NCBI GenBank assembly: GCA_933228675.1 | Contig: OW121744.1 | Span: forward strand, 58,547,775-58,611,774 | DNA: 64,000 nt | Direction: 5' to 3' | DNA from: Stomorhina lunata | Taxonomy: Eukaryota; Arthropoda; Insecta; Diptera; Rhiniidae | Shown here: in pieces, positions 1 through 10,990 of the stretch | Layout: every line of letters starts with the position of its first letter | Position numbering within the stretch: the first letter of the stretch is position 1 | Notes under the pieces: model-generated | The model's database searches: none | Told to the model about the DNA's origin: nothing | What the model saw: the letters and a program-made list of their open reading frames with translations, nothing else | Position numbers and translations under genes: made by a program

Positions 1-690
1 GACTTCAATATCACAGTGACCAGGAACCCAACATAGTTTAGTCTTAAAATTATATGATAATTTTATCAGAGCTAATCAGCTCTATGTCGACATAGATGAT
101 CACTTCGCCATTTGCAGGCAAGTAAATCGGAATTATCTCAGTGGCCTTCCATATGACAAAGTCTATACATTTTCCTAATGCTTTGATATTTTACAGATAC
201 AACAGCGCCTGTGCCGATATCCATCTGTGAAGATCGAGTTGCCCTGAAAGAGCGATTGCCGGCCATCCCATTTAACTATATCGAGAATAGCGACTTCCGG
301 TTCTGACCTAAACAATATCTCCTTGACAAAGTAGTCTATTATGTATGATCCTGGTTCAAAGCTATGCAGACTTGTTAGCTTTATTTAGTATACTAGTGCG
401 TCCCAACTGTATGCCTGACTTAAACAAACTTAGTAGACTTCTAGTTATTACTTCCTTAATGAATACGTATATCCAGAGGGAATAAGGACAACATTACGTC
501 CAAGACTGCCTGAGGAGTGCTTCTGAAGGGAAGAGCAATGCGAATAGTAGCACAGCGTTGAATCTTGCTAAGAAAGGAGACTTTGTTTATCCAGTATATA
601 ATTATTGGGCTTAGTCCCCAGTTCTTACCTATCGATGAAATTTTTTCAAATATTAGCTTTGGTACTTCGACCATCGCTATTAAAATTGTC
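1..690 (-). pseudogene. LINE remnant, RT C-terminus plus RNase H (family LC)
   Basis: Read on the minus strand this is the 3' half of a non-LTR retrotransposon polyprotein, broken by stops and frameshifts. From 690 downward a reading-frame piece contains a block typical of the region after the RT fingers/palm (SKIQRCA...PFRSTPQAVLDV...LFPLDIRI). Further on come IFTDG near 220-240 and WVPGHCDIE at the window edge, which match the RNase H core (TDGS and PGHxxIxGNE). The copy runs off the left edge. RNase H in a LINE points to the I/R1/LOA group rather than RTE, but I cannot assign a clade. Related pieces lie at 15060-15785 and 48500-49040. No function is expected. Confidence 0.7.
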
Positions 691-699
691 CGAAATCGA

Positions 700-700
<1 letters not shown>

Positions 701-735
<35 letters not shown>
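701..735. repeat. (TA)n microsatellite
   Basis: An uninterrupted run of TA dinucleotides directly abuts the TA target site of the mariner-like copy that starts at 740. The (IY)n stretches it encodes are artefacts. Confidence 0.95.
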
Positions 736-739
<4 letters not shown>

Positions 740-741
<2 letters not shown>

Positions 742-1475
742 GGGTGTCCCAACTTGAACATAATTTTTAAATTTTAAATAAAACACAGATATTAAAAAAA
801 TCGTGAAACTTTATTATATCTTAAAGTAGACAGAATGAGGCTATGTATGGAACAAGATATAGTGAGGATGGCCGCCGCGGCTTTGCTGGCACACACGTGA
901 TCTTTTAATAAAATTTCCAATGACGTTTTTGCATTAATGCTACTTCAGTCATTTCCCGGTTATTTCGCGTTTTGGAGACCACAATTAGCCGCCTAGATCG
1001 TGCGATTTAACACCTTTAGATGTTTTTCTTTGGGGGTTTTTGATGTGGTTTAGCCGACGATGGAATAAGCCGACGACGACTCCAGCCTAAAAAGAGGAAA
1101 TTGGACGCTGTATTTCATTAATGGTCTCCAAAACGCGACGTCTTGTTGAAAACACATTAATTTCTTCAATTATAGGCAAGAAAAAACTGGTTATCATTTC
1201 ACGATACCGAACACCATTGCCTGCGCTTCACCTGCCTCATTTTCATAAAAAAGGTCCAATAATTCCTCCAGCCCAAAAACCACACCACACAGTGACACGT
1301 TGAGGATGCATTTGCTTCTCGTGAATCACTCGAGGATTTTCCTCACCCCAAATGCGACAATTCTGCCTATTGACGAAGCCATCAAGATGGAAATGGGCCT
1401 CGTCATTCAAGATGATTTTATCGTCAAAATCAGCATTTTCATGTTGTCTCTCCAATACCCAATTAACGAACACGA
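740..1475 (-). mobile_element. Truncated mariner-like element, family A, copy 1 (internal inversion)
   Basis: The element begins after TA (738-739) with AAGGGTGTCCCAACTTGAAC, the same terminus as the complete copy at 18344. Its minus strand encodes the C-terminal half of a Tc1/mariner-superfamily transposase: a frame at 1243-1545 carries DEAHFHLDGFVNRQNCRIW and the VTVWCGFWAGGIIGPF block. Relative to copy 2 the part from about 945 to 1122 is inverted, and the sequence after it resumes downstream with a deletion. Homology stops near 1475, so the N-terminal DNA-binding half and second inverted terminus are missing. It is dead: no single frame survives and one end is absent. Confidence 0.8.
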
Positions 1476-1726
1476 TATCTATTTCCATAAATAACCTCAT
1501 TTTTTCTACTTCTAGAACTGCTTTGCACACCGATAAAATGCCCAAACTGAGTTTGGAGTTCGGTCAATTGACCGCCTATATCGTGAGATTAAACGATTTC
1601 AGACTATTTTGACAAGGTTATGTAAAGGCTTTATGGATTTAATGAGCACGTGTATGTGCCTTAGCTTTCTCTTACTGGATAATCTCTCCATTAATTATTT
1701 CCGAATTAAAGTAAAAGCGATATAAT

Positions 1727-1955
1727 CAGGTATGTGATGGAAAACGATCGTTTTCAAATCGATCGATTTCAGATATATTTTTGAGATAGTTTTGGGTTAT
1801 TTTCCCAAAAAATTCAAACCAAATGAAAAATAAAATATCAGTCAAAGGATTAAAGCCCAAATTTTCATTTTTTTGGAGGAAATAAACGAAAATTAGCCAA
1901 AAAATATGTCTCAAATCGATCGATTTGAAAACGAAAGATTTCCATCACATACCTG
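1727..1955. mobile_element. Small inverted-repeat element with AAT target duplication
   Basis: The sequence is bounded by imperfect inverted repeats of about 40 bp that start CAGGTATGTGATGG and contain TTTTCAAATCGATCGATTT. AAT is present on both outer sides (1724-1726 and 1956-1958). The interior is AT-rich with no coding sequence. A three-base duplication fits PIF/Harbinger-type transposition, but the AAT match is short and could be chance. The element at 9023-10108 has the same CAGG...CCTG ends and AAT flanks. Confidence 0.6.
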
Positions 1956-2480
1956 AATGTCTTTTCATGGGATTTGTCGAAAATACCATACGGCAAATCA
2001 AAGTAAGGAAGTGCAACAACTTTATGTAATAGAATCTTCGGTTTGACATTTGACATAGAGTAACGATTCAAATTCTTTATCTTCATAATTTTTTTGATTT
2101 GTCATTCAAGCTTCATATTGGAGATTATACGAAGCTTGAATGTGGAGTACCACCTTTATTTTAAAACTGCTGGGATGTGTCGTTTTGTTGTTGTTATATT
2201 GTGGGGTACCAGTCGGTGCCAGTGTGAAATAATTTTTATTTCTTTTTATTATTTACTCATACCAACATACGACGACGAGTATTCGTATTTATCTTATTAT
2301 TATTTCTTTGTAATCGCATTTACTCGGTATGAAATGTTTATATTCATTTAAGTTTTTCATTTGTTGTTGTAGAGTTAGATTACACAGATTTTCTTATTGT
2401 AGTTTTTGTTGTTGTTGCTAAAAAGATTTTATTTGAAAAAGTTATTATTTAGATGGACTTAATGTGACCACCTTTATTGT
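1956..2480. other. AT-rich non-coding stretch
   Basis: I see no coding frame, terminal repeat or known repeat family. The stretch contains TTG-rich runs (GTTGTTGTTG near 2185 and 2405) and a TCGGTGCCAGT block near 2213 that recurs near 47922. It reads like ordinary intronic or intergenic fly DNA. Confidence 0.5.
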
Positions 2481-3090
2481 CGAAGTTCACGAAGAATTTC
2501 GAATTTTAGCTGCCATCAAAATTTGATGAACCCTATCGATTTTCAACTTGGACCACAAGGTTTGGATAGCGTCTAATGCTTGAGGCCCTCTGCTCCACTG
2601 GGAGTCAAGGATAACAAAAGAAGAAGAATGCTTAATGAGTCCACGAAACTCCGCCTTTTTATTGTGAAATTTAAATTGCTTCTGTCGACAGTCCCGATAT
2701 AATTCAATGTTTAAAGATGATTTCATCTAAATGTTGACCCGCCAAACTTTAACATACTCTATCTATCTTATTACCCTCCATATCTGAAATAATATAAAGG
2801 AATTTTTTCGTCTGTATGTTTCGTGCCAGACTCAAGCTCACCTTGGCTTCAACAAGGTAATAATCGGAGTTCATATTGGCTGTTCGAATCATCCGAACCA
2901 TCCGGTTGTTGTTTCTCAATTCCTCATTGAATCGACACAATAAGTTCGTATAATATTTTTAATATAGTCAATGTGGATTTCACTTTTTGCCTCGATTAAC
3001 TGTTTCGTCTCCGATCCGTAGTGGAGGATCCATGTTTTTCTTGAATAACGCCAAACACTCCAGAGAAAATCAGTAATCAATAGGCACGCA
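2480..3090 (-). pseudogene. LINE endonuclease-domain remnant
   Basis: The minus-strand frame at 2749-2940 contains MIRTANMNSDYYLVEAKVSL, which matches the last conserved block of LINE AP-endonuclease domains (usually GANxxSDHxLVxAKxR). Downstream on the same strand a second frame (2487-2726) continues with residues typical of the linker before RT, without a clear domain. Stops and frameshifts separate the pieces. The DNA near 2595, reading GACTCCCAGTGGAG on the minus strand, is shared with sequences near 16160 and 54345. Confidence 0.55.
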
Positions 3091-3109
3091 TGATACCGAA
3101 TTAACCTGT

Positions 3110-3570
3110 CTATGGGTTTAGTTCAGAGTCAGGGCGCATCTTTTGCACTTCGGGTTTAATTACAGAAGCCCCTGTTAAGGTCAAAGGCCGCTTAGAATCT
3201 CTAATTTCGTAGCCAAGCTTTGAAAGATTTTCCTCTGCTTGGTCTTTCAATCGAAGTTTCGGGCGTTCTCTTCTAACATTAGAAGGGTCCGTTTTCATTC
3301 TAATTCTAGCTTTTTCATACTATTTTTTTTATAGGAGCAGGTCACCAGGCCGACTTCCTAACCCATATTTGTTATCGTTCTTAAGGGAGAACTTAAGGCA
3401 TATGTTAGCTCACTACACTAACGGGTGTTAACGTGGTTCCCAGGGTGATACTACGAGGTGGTCAGTGTCCACAGTTGAGATGAAGGACAACCAAGATAAG
3501 TCCGGGCTTACCAAGTTAAGACCAATCAGAACCATTGCTTGGTATCCAACATCACCATCTGTAATTATGG
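3110..3570 (-). repeat. L-repeat copy 1 (LINE-tailed interspersed repeat)
   Basis: This is one of eight copies of an interspersed repeat that I call L. Read on the minus strand it begins near 3570 with a non-coding body of about 240 bp (marker GATACCAAGCAA, then CAACTGTGGACACTGACC). It passes into a coding-like tail, 3298-3110, reading NVRRERPKLRLKDQAEENLS. That tail is the C-terminus of the resident LB LINEs, where the same motif follows a WLGHVVRM block (see 13085-14240). L therefore looks like a non-autonomous, SINE-like retroelement borrowing the LINE 3' end. Function is unknown. Confidence 0.7.
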
Positions 3571-3844
3571 GTGGTACATATATTGGGTAATCAGAAACTC
3601 TTGATGTTTAAGTCATGAAAATTTAGACTATTAGATAAAACACATTTTCTAAGTGTCGAAAGAAGAATTCAAGAGAAAGACATAAATTCAATGAAAGACA
3701 TACTTCATTCCAAGTGGTCTCCCTAGTAAATATCTACGAAATTAGGGTACTTGTTCCAAAAACCTGTGCATTCCTTTGTAGCTTACTCATTTTAACAAGA
3801 GCTCATTCCTTTGTAGTCGATTGGCCAGTGGATCTCGAGACGCA
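3571..3844. other. Non-coding spacer
   Basis: AT-rich sequence between the L-repeat and the next LINE. I see no feature in it. Confidence 0.4.
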
Positions 3845-5031
3845 CTTAAGAAAAAACTCGATTTAGCCACAGTCTTACCTTCATTCCAGGAGGATGGCTG
3901 AGCTTCTTCTTACCTTTACTTGCAGCTGATTCAGCATGGCTCGCTTGTTCATCTATCCACGATCGCTTGTCCCTCGCTATAGAGATCGCTACAGAAGTAA
4001 TAAAGGCATTTCGATGTCTATCTAATTCCAATTTTCCCACATCAAATTTTCGATATGCTTTCGTCGTACCAGATCTCGGAGCCGCAACTTTTAATCGAAT
4101 TTTACATAAAACTAAGTGATTGTCGCTGATTATGTCGGCATCGAGTCTCGAGCGTACATCAAGTAAAGCAGTTGTTCATCCAACTGCTTAGTGCATGGTA
4201 AAATTCATCTTTATCGTTTTCAGATTGGATTTCAGTAGGAGCGTAGACATTGATAATTATCAAATTACGAGCTTTAGCTTTAAGTTTTATTTCCATTCGT
4301 CTCGCATTGATAGGATACTATGCTCTCATGGTTTTAACTATTAGTTATCAGAAATCCCACACCCCTATTATGCTCATTACCCTCCGGGCGACCAGAGTAA
4401 AGAAACACAGTGTTTTCGCTCCGCACTTTCCCATGCCCTGTCCATCCTGCTTCTTGCACCGCCAGCAAATCAATTTTATAACGCAACATTTCACGCCTTG
4501 CTAGTTTCTTTCCATGTCGCAGACTTTAAACTTTCCTTCATGCCTATAGTAGGTTTTATAGTGCGATATCTACGGACAGAAATTGTTTCATTCATCATAA
4601 TGTTCTTGCATAGATTAGGCACTTCCAAAATCCTTGTGCCAGCTGCCGTAGCAGGAGGATTTTTCGCATGTTTACCCTTGGACTAGTATATTCTGAAATG
4701 TTGTTTCTTTTCATGCTTAAAACATCGTAAGTGCTAAGTCGATGGGTGATGTGTCCAAAAACACGAGCCACGTTTGTATAGCGAGCTGCTCGATCCGAGA
4801 CTGACGCCCGCTTGCAGCCGCAACTAACATGTTGAATAGACGTGGCATTTTCGTTCTTTACCAAGTGCAATAATCTTAGACCTTTAGACCAAATACGTTG
4901 GAATGGCTCTAAGTTAACTCCCTCTCATATTAGCCCTGACCTAGAATCCCACATGGGCTGGTTACCGCATCTTTAACTAGTAGTTTAGAGTAGTAATTGG
5001 ATGCAGTTCTTACCTGTTAGCTGGAGACACC
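3845..5031 (-). pseudogene. LINE 5' part: AP-endonuclease domain (family LA)
   Basis: The minus strand reads from about 5031 down. First comes an upstream region shared with the copy ending at 6060 (the block around 5010-5031 matches 6036-6053). Then comes the endonuclease domain, with NLIIINVYAPTEIQSEND near 4205-4270, the YAPT motif of APE-type LINE endonucleases. Last is the linker RDKRSWIDEQASHAESAASKG (3935-3985), which precedes RT in this family. Several stops and frameshifts interrupt it. The family resembles the insect LINEs often annotated as craniofacial development protein 2-like. RT is absent here, so the copy is 3'-truncated relative to a full element. Confidence 0.7.
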
Positions 5032-5104
5032 AGGCAATAGTTAAACCCTATTATATCCCATTACATCTCATGATTCAGCATCATATAAAAACACGGGTAG
5101 TAGA

Positions 5105-5360
5105 GAATGTTGGATACCAAGCAACGGTTCTGATATGTCTTAACTTGGTAAGCCGAGACATATATTGGGATATCTTTGTTTAAAACTGTGGACACTGATC
5201 TCCTCGTGGTATCATCTGGAGAACTACGTTAACATCTGTTAAAGTTGTGAGCGAACATTTGTCGCGAGTTCTTCCATAAAAACTATTAAAATATGGCTTA
5301 GGACCCACTCCTGGAACAAAATAATAAGTATAAAAAGCTAAAATAAAGAATTATAATGGC
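5105..5360 (+). repeat. L-repeat copy 2 (body only)
   Basis: This plus-orientation L body runs from GGATACCAAGCAACGG through ACTGTGGACACTGATC to AAAAAGCTAAAATAAAG. The LINE-like tail is missing. The sequence instead runs straight into a tRNA-derived SINE at 5368, which marks a truncation or insertion point. Confidence 0.7.
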
Positions 5361-5367
5361 CCTCCCT

Positions 5368-5600
5368 GTGAACCGCCGTGGTATAGCAAGTTAGTCATCC
5401 GCCTAGCATACCAGAGATCCCAACTTCGATCCCCGGCCAGACCCACTTGAAAAAAAAATAAATTTTCAATTTTCATAATTCAGCTAGACACTGTTTATTG
5501 AGTATTAGGCTATGTAAAACTTCTCTAACTAATGCATTTGCCGTTCGGAGCTGGAGTTAAAACGTAGGTCCCTTTCAGAATCGAATGTAGGTCATTGTCC
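5368..5600 (+). mobile_element. tRNA-derived SINE, copy 1
   Basis: The head looks like a tRNA gene with an internal pol III promoter. It has an A-box-like TATAGCAAGTTAGT (5382-5395) and a B-box-like ACTTCGATCCC (5423-5433) at tRNA spacing, followed by CCGGCC and an A-rich tract. The body then contains GAGTATTAGGCTATGTAAA and CATTTGCCGTTCGGAG. The same head and body recur inverted at 15786-15997, which defines the family. The head does not fold as a good tRNA, so it is a retroposon and not a tRNA gene. The exact 3' end is not clear. Confidence 0.7.
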
Positions 5601-5626
5601 GAGAGAATTGGAATGTTGACGGGGAA

Positions 5627-6060
5627 TTATATATACATGGCTATCATGACCGGGCGACCGGAATAAAGAAACACAGTGTTTATGCTCCACACTTTCCCTT
5701 GCCCTGACCATCTTGCTTCTATCACCGACAGTAAATCAATTGTATAACGCAACATTTCAAGCCTTTGCAGTTCTAATTTGCCAGTTTCGCATAACGTGCC
5801 TATAGTAGGTTTTATAATCCGATATCTTCGGATAGAATTGTTTTTATTCATCATTATGTTCCTGCATAGATTAGGTTCCAAAACCCTTGTACCAGCTGCC
5901 GTAGCAGGGGGATTTCTTGCATGATTACCCCTTGCAGTGGTATATTCTGTATTGTTGTTTCTTTCCATGCTTAAAACATTGTGACTGCTAAGTCGCTGGG
6001 TGATAAGTAGGTTAGAGTAGGAATGTATACTGTTCTTACCTGGTAGCTGGAGACACATAT
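5627..6060 (-). pseudogene. LINE endonuclease N-terminus (family LA)
   Basis: A 143-codon minus-strand frame contains GTLCETGKLE...EMLRYTIDLLSV.EARWSGQGK. This is the first block of the APE-type LINE endonuclease, including the E of the (S/T)ExRW motif. Its upstream part matches 4595-5031, so both loci are copies of the same family. The reading strand flips at about 6060: the next part of the same LINE follows on the plus strand, implying inversion of one piece. Dead copy. Confidence 0.75.
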
Positions 6061-6610
6061 AGTGATCTATCCAATAAAATAAAAAAGGCTGCTAGAAGGG
6101 ACAAGAGAATGTGGATAGACGAGCAAGCGAGCCAAGCTGTATCAGCAGCAAGCAAAGGTGATATGAAGACCTTGTACAACATATCCAAGGCGTTGTGTAG
6201 CAAACCTACTTACACTAACAGTCCCATCTTGAGTAGTAGTGGCACACTCCTTTCTACTCCGGATGAACAACTACACGCTGGATGGTATACTTCAAGTCAA
6301 TATTTAACAACCCTATTGGATTAACACCACTGGCTAAAGTGCACAATGAAACCAACCATGAAATATATTCAGTGGAATTTCTGACAGTCCGCTAACAATA
6401 CAAGAAGTAAAAAACGCTATTAAAATCCTTAAACGCAACAATGCATTATTTCAGCGGAGATGCCTTTATGTGATGTTGAAGGATCGTCGAGATTGTGGCA
6501 CCCATTTGTGCGCAGAATATGGGAAGAAGAAGAAGCTCTGCCAACCTCCTGGAATGAAGTTATACTAGTCAAAATACCATAAAAGGGTGACCCAAAAAAA
6601 ATACTAAGCC
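6061..6610 (+). pseudogene. LINE linker and start of RT (family LA)
   Basis: Plus-strand frame 6109-6324 reads WIDEQASQAVSAASKGDMKT...LSSSGTLLSTPDEQLH, the linker between endonuclease and RT. After frameshifts it continues near 6500-6590 with RIWEEEEALPTSWNEVILVK, then a stop, then KGDPKK. This is the first RT block (usually IWxxExxPxxWxxxxIxxxxKKGD). The match to insect LA-type LINEs is good. RT catalytic blocks are missing, so the copy is 3'-truncated. It lies head-to-head with the minus-strand endonuclease piece. Confidence 0.75.
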
Positions 6611-8420
6611 ATGTAATTTTGAACAGAATATCCGACAGAATATACTCCGCGAAAATCAGAGAAGATGTTCTGATCCAGTTAATGCATATTTTTGATGAAG
6701 ATATGAAATCTGTTGTTCTAAGTAAAAGGTTGGTCCCATTTTCCATGTGATGCATTTAAAGATTTAAAATCAACTTACGTATCTTATTGCGTCCGTCTCT
6801 CCCGGTGAACCATACAGGCCTATCTATGTGTGTATGTGTGATTCTAATTGTTTTTTTTTATGCTCTTTCGTTCATTCATTCGTTAGATAAATTATATTTG
6901 AATAAAAGTGTATGTGTGCGATTGTATCTGGATTTGTTAGATTATGATGATGATCATTATGATGGTTAAATTTGAATAGTTTAAATAAATTTAAATTAAA
7001 TGAAAATAGAAAGAAATCTTTTTTAGTACAAGTATGTACTTTTTCTGATCCCCAATTTTTTTTTGTGCGGCGTAATTATGATTTTCGTTATAAATAAAAC
7101 TTTGGACCAAGTACTGGTACGTACGAGTACTTAGTCGTAATTTAAATAAAGTGGGTGGATTTTTACAAATATTTATGACGAAAATTTTATTATTATGATT
7201 TTCGAGGTCCACAAAAAATTTAAAGGCGTTTTGTGGCGTTTTTTTTTAATTGCTTTTTTATCATTTACATATAATAGAACGTTGATATCAATAAATGTTT
7301 GATATTACTGGGTTTTCCTTTTGTTGTCGTTGACATTTATAAATATTTAAATTGTTTTTTTATTTAGTTATTTTTTTCCAGTATTTATTCATTAGATAAG
7401 CAGCTTTAGCTTCAGTTTCAGCTGCATTTGCAGTTGCATTCAATGCCTTCTTATCTCATTCTCAACTTAAAAGTTAGCAGCATTTTTATATTTAAATTTT
7501 TTTTAGTATTTCGAAGATATTTATTTATTTATTTAAGTTTTGAGTAAGACAACAAATGTTATCCGTCTTTCAACTTTAGACAAATGTAACTTTTTTGGGG
7601 ACTGATTGGTGGAAAGGGGACGCATGTAATAAAATTCTCATCAACAAGTGAATTTTTCGGTCTTTAGATTATTATTTTTTTTTTAATTTCATTTAGAAAA
7701 AACGTGACTTTGCTGCGCCTTTTAAATAGTCACGTAAATTGTTTGTTTCGTCTTCTCTTCTCATGGCGATTTTTTTTTTTTGTTTAATTTAAATTTGAAT
7801 AAATGAATAAAACAGCCACAATAAAAAACATTAACAAAAACGTCTAAAACTTAAGAAATTTATTTAAAATCTTGCATTAAAAATGCCAACACGTTTTATT
7901 ACTTTACAATCTTACATTAATACCTTATTCACTCATTCACTCAATCATTAACTTATGTTACTTACTTAAATACTTATGTTAATTAAATATGTAAGTTTAG
8001 ATTTACTCATCTATACAATTATTATTACAACTTCTGCCTCCATTGCTTACATTTGTATGTACTTGTACATACGCCTTTACCTGCCTCTGAGTGGAAGAGT
8101 AAATGTTGGCGGCCTGTCCAAGAGCATATTGTAGTTGGGCTAAATATTCCAATCGAATTGTTAAAAGTAGTGAGTTAACATTTGAAAATATTGCAACTAC
8201 CGATCCATTACAATTTCGTTAATATTAATCCATTAGGAGATCTTGTGGTAGTTTTGGTCCTCTTAACTCTTATTTTTATGTTCAGATAGAGCATCATTCT
8301 TACACACACTCTTTCTATTCAGAATACCACATATATTTAGAACTCAAATCTTAGTCTTTAAGGTGAGAGGACAATGTACGCGTCAAGCGGATCAGGGTGG
8401 CAATCAGCTATTTCACTTTC
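6611..8420. other. AT-rich non-coding stretch
   Basis: About 1.8 kb with no convincing coding frame, terminal repeats or repeat family. There are T-rich runs near 6850, 7235, 7680 and 7770, ATTCATT-type runs near 6875 and CACTCATTCACTC near 7930. It looks like single-copy intronic or intergenic fly DNA. Confidence 0.5.
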
Positions 8421-8811
8421 AAGGATACCAAGCAACAGTTCTGATTGGTCTTAATTTGGTAAATCCAGACTTATCTGGTTATTCTTCATCTCAACTGTGG
8501 ACACTAACATCCTCGTGTTATTGCCCGAGGAACTACGTTAACACCCGTTAATGTAGTAAGCTAGCATGTGCCGCGAGTTCTTCCATAAGAACGATAAAAA
8601 TATGGGTTAGGACGTCGAGCTAGTAACTCACTCCTGAAAAAAAAAAAACAATTTCTATGAAAAAGCTAAAAATGGAATAAAAACGGCTCTCTTAAGGATA
8701 GATCAAGTAGAGGAAATTCTTTCAAAGCTTGCGCATAAGATCGAAGCGCTTGGATTTCTAAAATATGCTCGGCCTTCGACATTAAGATTTACAACATCTT
8801 ACAGGCCATAT
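8421..8811 (+). repeat. L-repeat copy 3, left part (interrupted)
   Basis: This is an L body in plus orientation (GATACCAAGCAACAG onward) plus a shortened LINE-type tail. It lacks the block coding for RRERPKLR but keeps GATCAAGTAGAGGAAAT and CGCATAAGATCGAAGCG. The tail stops at AGGCCATAT (8803-8811). The expected AAGTAAGTAAGTAA terminus is found 4 kb away at 12861, directly after a second AGGCCATAT, so the repeat is split by the element at 8812-12851. Confidence 0.8.
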
Positions 8812-9022
8812 CTTACATTCTTACATACAGGGCCCTTACCGCGTAACTCGATTCGAAAAGTAAAATCTTTCGAAAGAAATTTCCGAATGAAAGGTTAACC
8901 GTACTGTGTAAATCGTTCGAAACGAACACAGTGTTGTATTCACAAACATAAGGGAAAATTTGTGGAAATGTTGGTAGCACTGCTGTTTGACACACAAATT
9001 TCCCAAAACAAAACATATTAAT

Positions 9023-10108
9023 CAGGGGTGTCATAGAAACCAAGTCAGTTTTTAAATTTCTCGGTTTTGAAAACCAATACTGGTTATATTTGGTGTCATG
9101 AAACCAAGTCGGTTTTGTTATTATTGGTTTTAAATCAAACAAAATGTTCGAATCAATTGTTTATTAGTTCATTTGAAACTTTTTTGAAACATCAAAAATC
9201 AAATAAAAAAAATGAAATAAAAATTATTAAAGAAAATTATTTGAAGAAAAACTTTCAGTTTTTTGCGATGTTTGTGGTATAGGTATAAAGAAAACGCTGC
9301 TATTTGGACAAATGAAGCTTGTATACCCCAACATCATGAAATGACCGAATTGCGGACTGGAAAAAATGTAAATGTAAATGTAAAATGTCACTTACATGCG
9401 ATATTCATTAAATTGCAAAAAATATGTTGATATGCATTTGCTTCGCCAGTACCTCCACACAAAGAATATTCCAGCCTTACAATTTTTCCCATTTTTGATA
9501 TTTTTTATGTTTGTCGATACGATTCATTGATTCCAAAGTCAAAAGACAAAAAGTACCTAAACTTGGTTTTATCTTATTACATGATACAAAATGCTGTGTA
9601 AACTTTTCACCCATCTCTTTTTATTTGAAAGTTAAAGCTAAAAAGTACCAATAATATTTTTTCACTTTTTCTCCCCTTTTTTCGAAAAGTACTTACCACT
9701 TGTACTGTTATTTTTTATTATTTTTGTAACTGATCCAAACTCGATTTCAATTTTGGTTCTATTGTTTTTAGTTTGGGAATTATAGCGTTATTGAATTTTC
9801 ACTTTTTTATCCTCCATAGGGCCAAATTTTCAAAAATCTGTTCTTAGTGGATCTTTAAATCGAAAAAGGCACCAGTTGGCCAGTAACGCCCTTGTTTTAA
9901 ATTGATAGACCAATTTTGAAATGATATCTGTTAACTGTAAGTTGCTTGGTTTATTTCCAATACTAAACCAATAATAATATTTTCTGTGACACATAAAACC
10001 AATAGAAAATGTAGCTCGAACATTAATATTGGAATTCATGACACCAAATTAATTTTTTTGTCGTTTTCAAAACCAATACCAATGAAATTGGTTTCTATGA
10101 CACCCCTG
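9023..10108. mobile_element. Non-autonomous DNA transposon with AAT duplication
   Basis: The inverted ends begin CAGGGGTGTCATAGAAACCA at 9023, with the complement ending at 10108. Subterminal stretches are rich in AAAACCAATACTGGT-like motifs on both sides. AAT flanks both ends (9020-9022, 10109-10111). The interior is AT-rich and non-coding. It is nested inside the 4-kb hAT-like element. Its class is uncertain: the CAGGGGTG ends look hAT-like, but a three-base duplication suits Harbinger better. Confidence 0.7.
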
Positions 10109-10619
10109 AATAGCAATTTCAAGTAATTTTTAAATAATTAATATAGATTGCGTTTCCTTATGGTTCGATGATGAAAATGATACGGTGCCTGAAAGAGTCC
10201 AAAGAAAATTAATTAGAGACTCTTCAAACATAATGGATCTTTCTAATAAAATGTGAATGACCATATACACCCACAATTAAATTGGCAATTAGAACAATTT
10301 AATAAATTAGCACAATTAAATTAGAGTATATTGTTGAACAATTTCCAATTCATGGTTTAGAATAGCTTTCTTCATTTCCAATTGTTGAACCTTTCTTTTG
10401 GATTTTTTCAACTCCGTCACTTTTTTGAAATCGAATTTTTCTTTTAGTAGTTTAATTTTTCTTTTTCAAGTTGAATTTTTTCTTTTTAAAGTTAAATTTC
10501 TAAATTTAATTTAGGAGTTCTAGCTTATACATGCTATGTTGTACATCATAACTTCGTCTTAAATATTTTTGGAACCCTTCATTAAATTCTTTCAAAACTG
10601 TTATTGAACTCTCTTGGTA

Positions 10620-10990
10620 CGCTATTTATACCCTTCACCACCATAGGTGGAAAGGGTATTATAAGTTTGTGCTGATGTATGTAACACATAGAAACAAACG
10701 TCAATATTTTTTCATGAAATTTAAAACAAATACTGCTTATGTAAACTAAAATCACTGTACCAAATTTCGTTAAAATCGGTCCACATTTGACCATAGCTCC
10801 CATACAAACTCTTCTTTAAAAACGCACTAAATGAGACAAAAAAATCACTAATACGCTTGTAAATCTAAAGATAATGAACATTTTGAGTTTATTTTTTGCA
10901 TACAACTGTAATCAATTTGCCAAATTTCGAGATAATCGGTCCACATTTGACCCTAGCTCTCATATAAGTCCAAATGACGGAAACATTTGA
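10620..10990. repeat. Foldback-family fragment
   Basis: The fragment starts with TACCCTTCACCACCATAGGT and carries the blocks AAATCGGTCCACATTTGACC, ATAGCTCCCATACAAA and AACGCACTAAATGAGAC. These recur at 27720-28110, 43740-44330 and 46620-47070. The short frame on the minus strand (10582-10803) is the repeat itself and not a protein. Confidence 0.7.

Noticed and set aside
456..777. Frames on both strands with IYIYIY repeats
   Set aside because: They are translations of the (TA)n tract. Only the C-terminal part on the minus strand has LINE homology and is annotated as such.
740..1475. SETMAR-like domesticated gene
   Set aside because: The transposase frames are broken, truncated and inverted, with no fused host domain.
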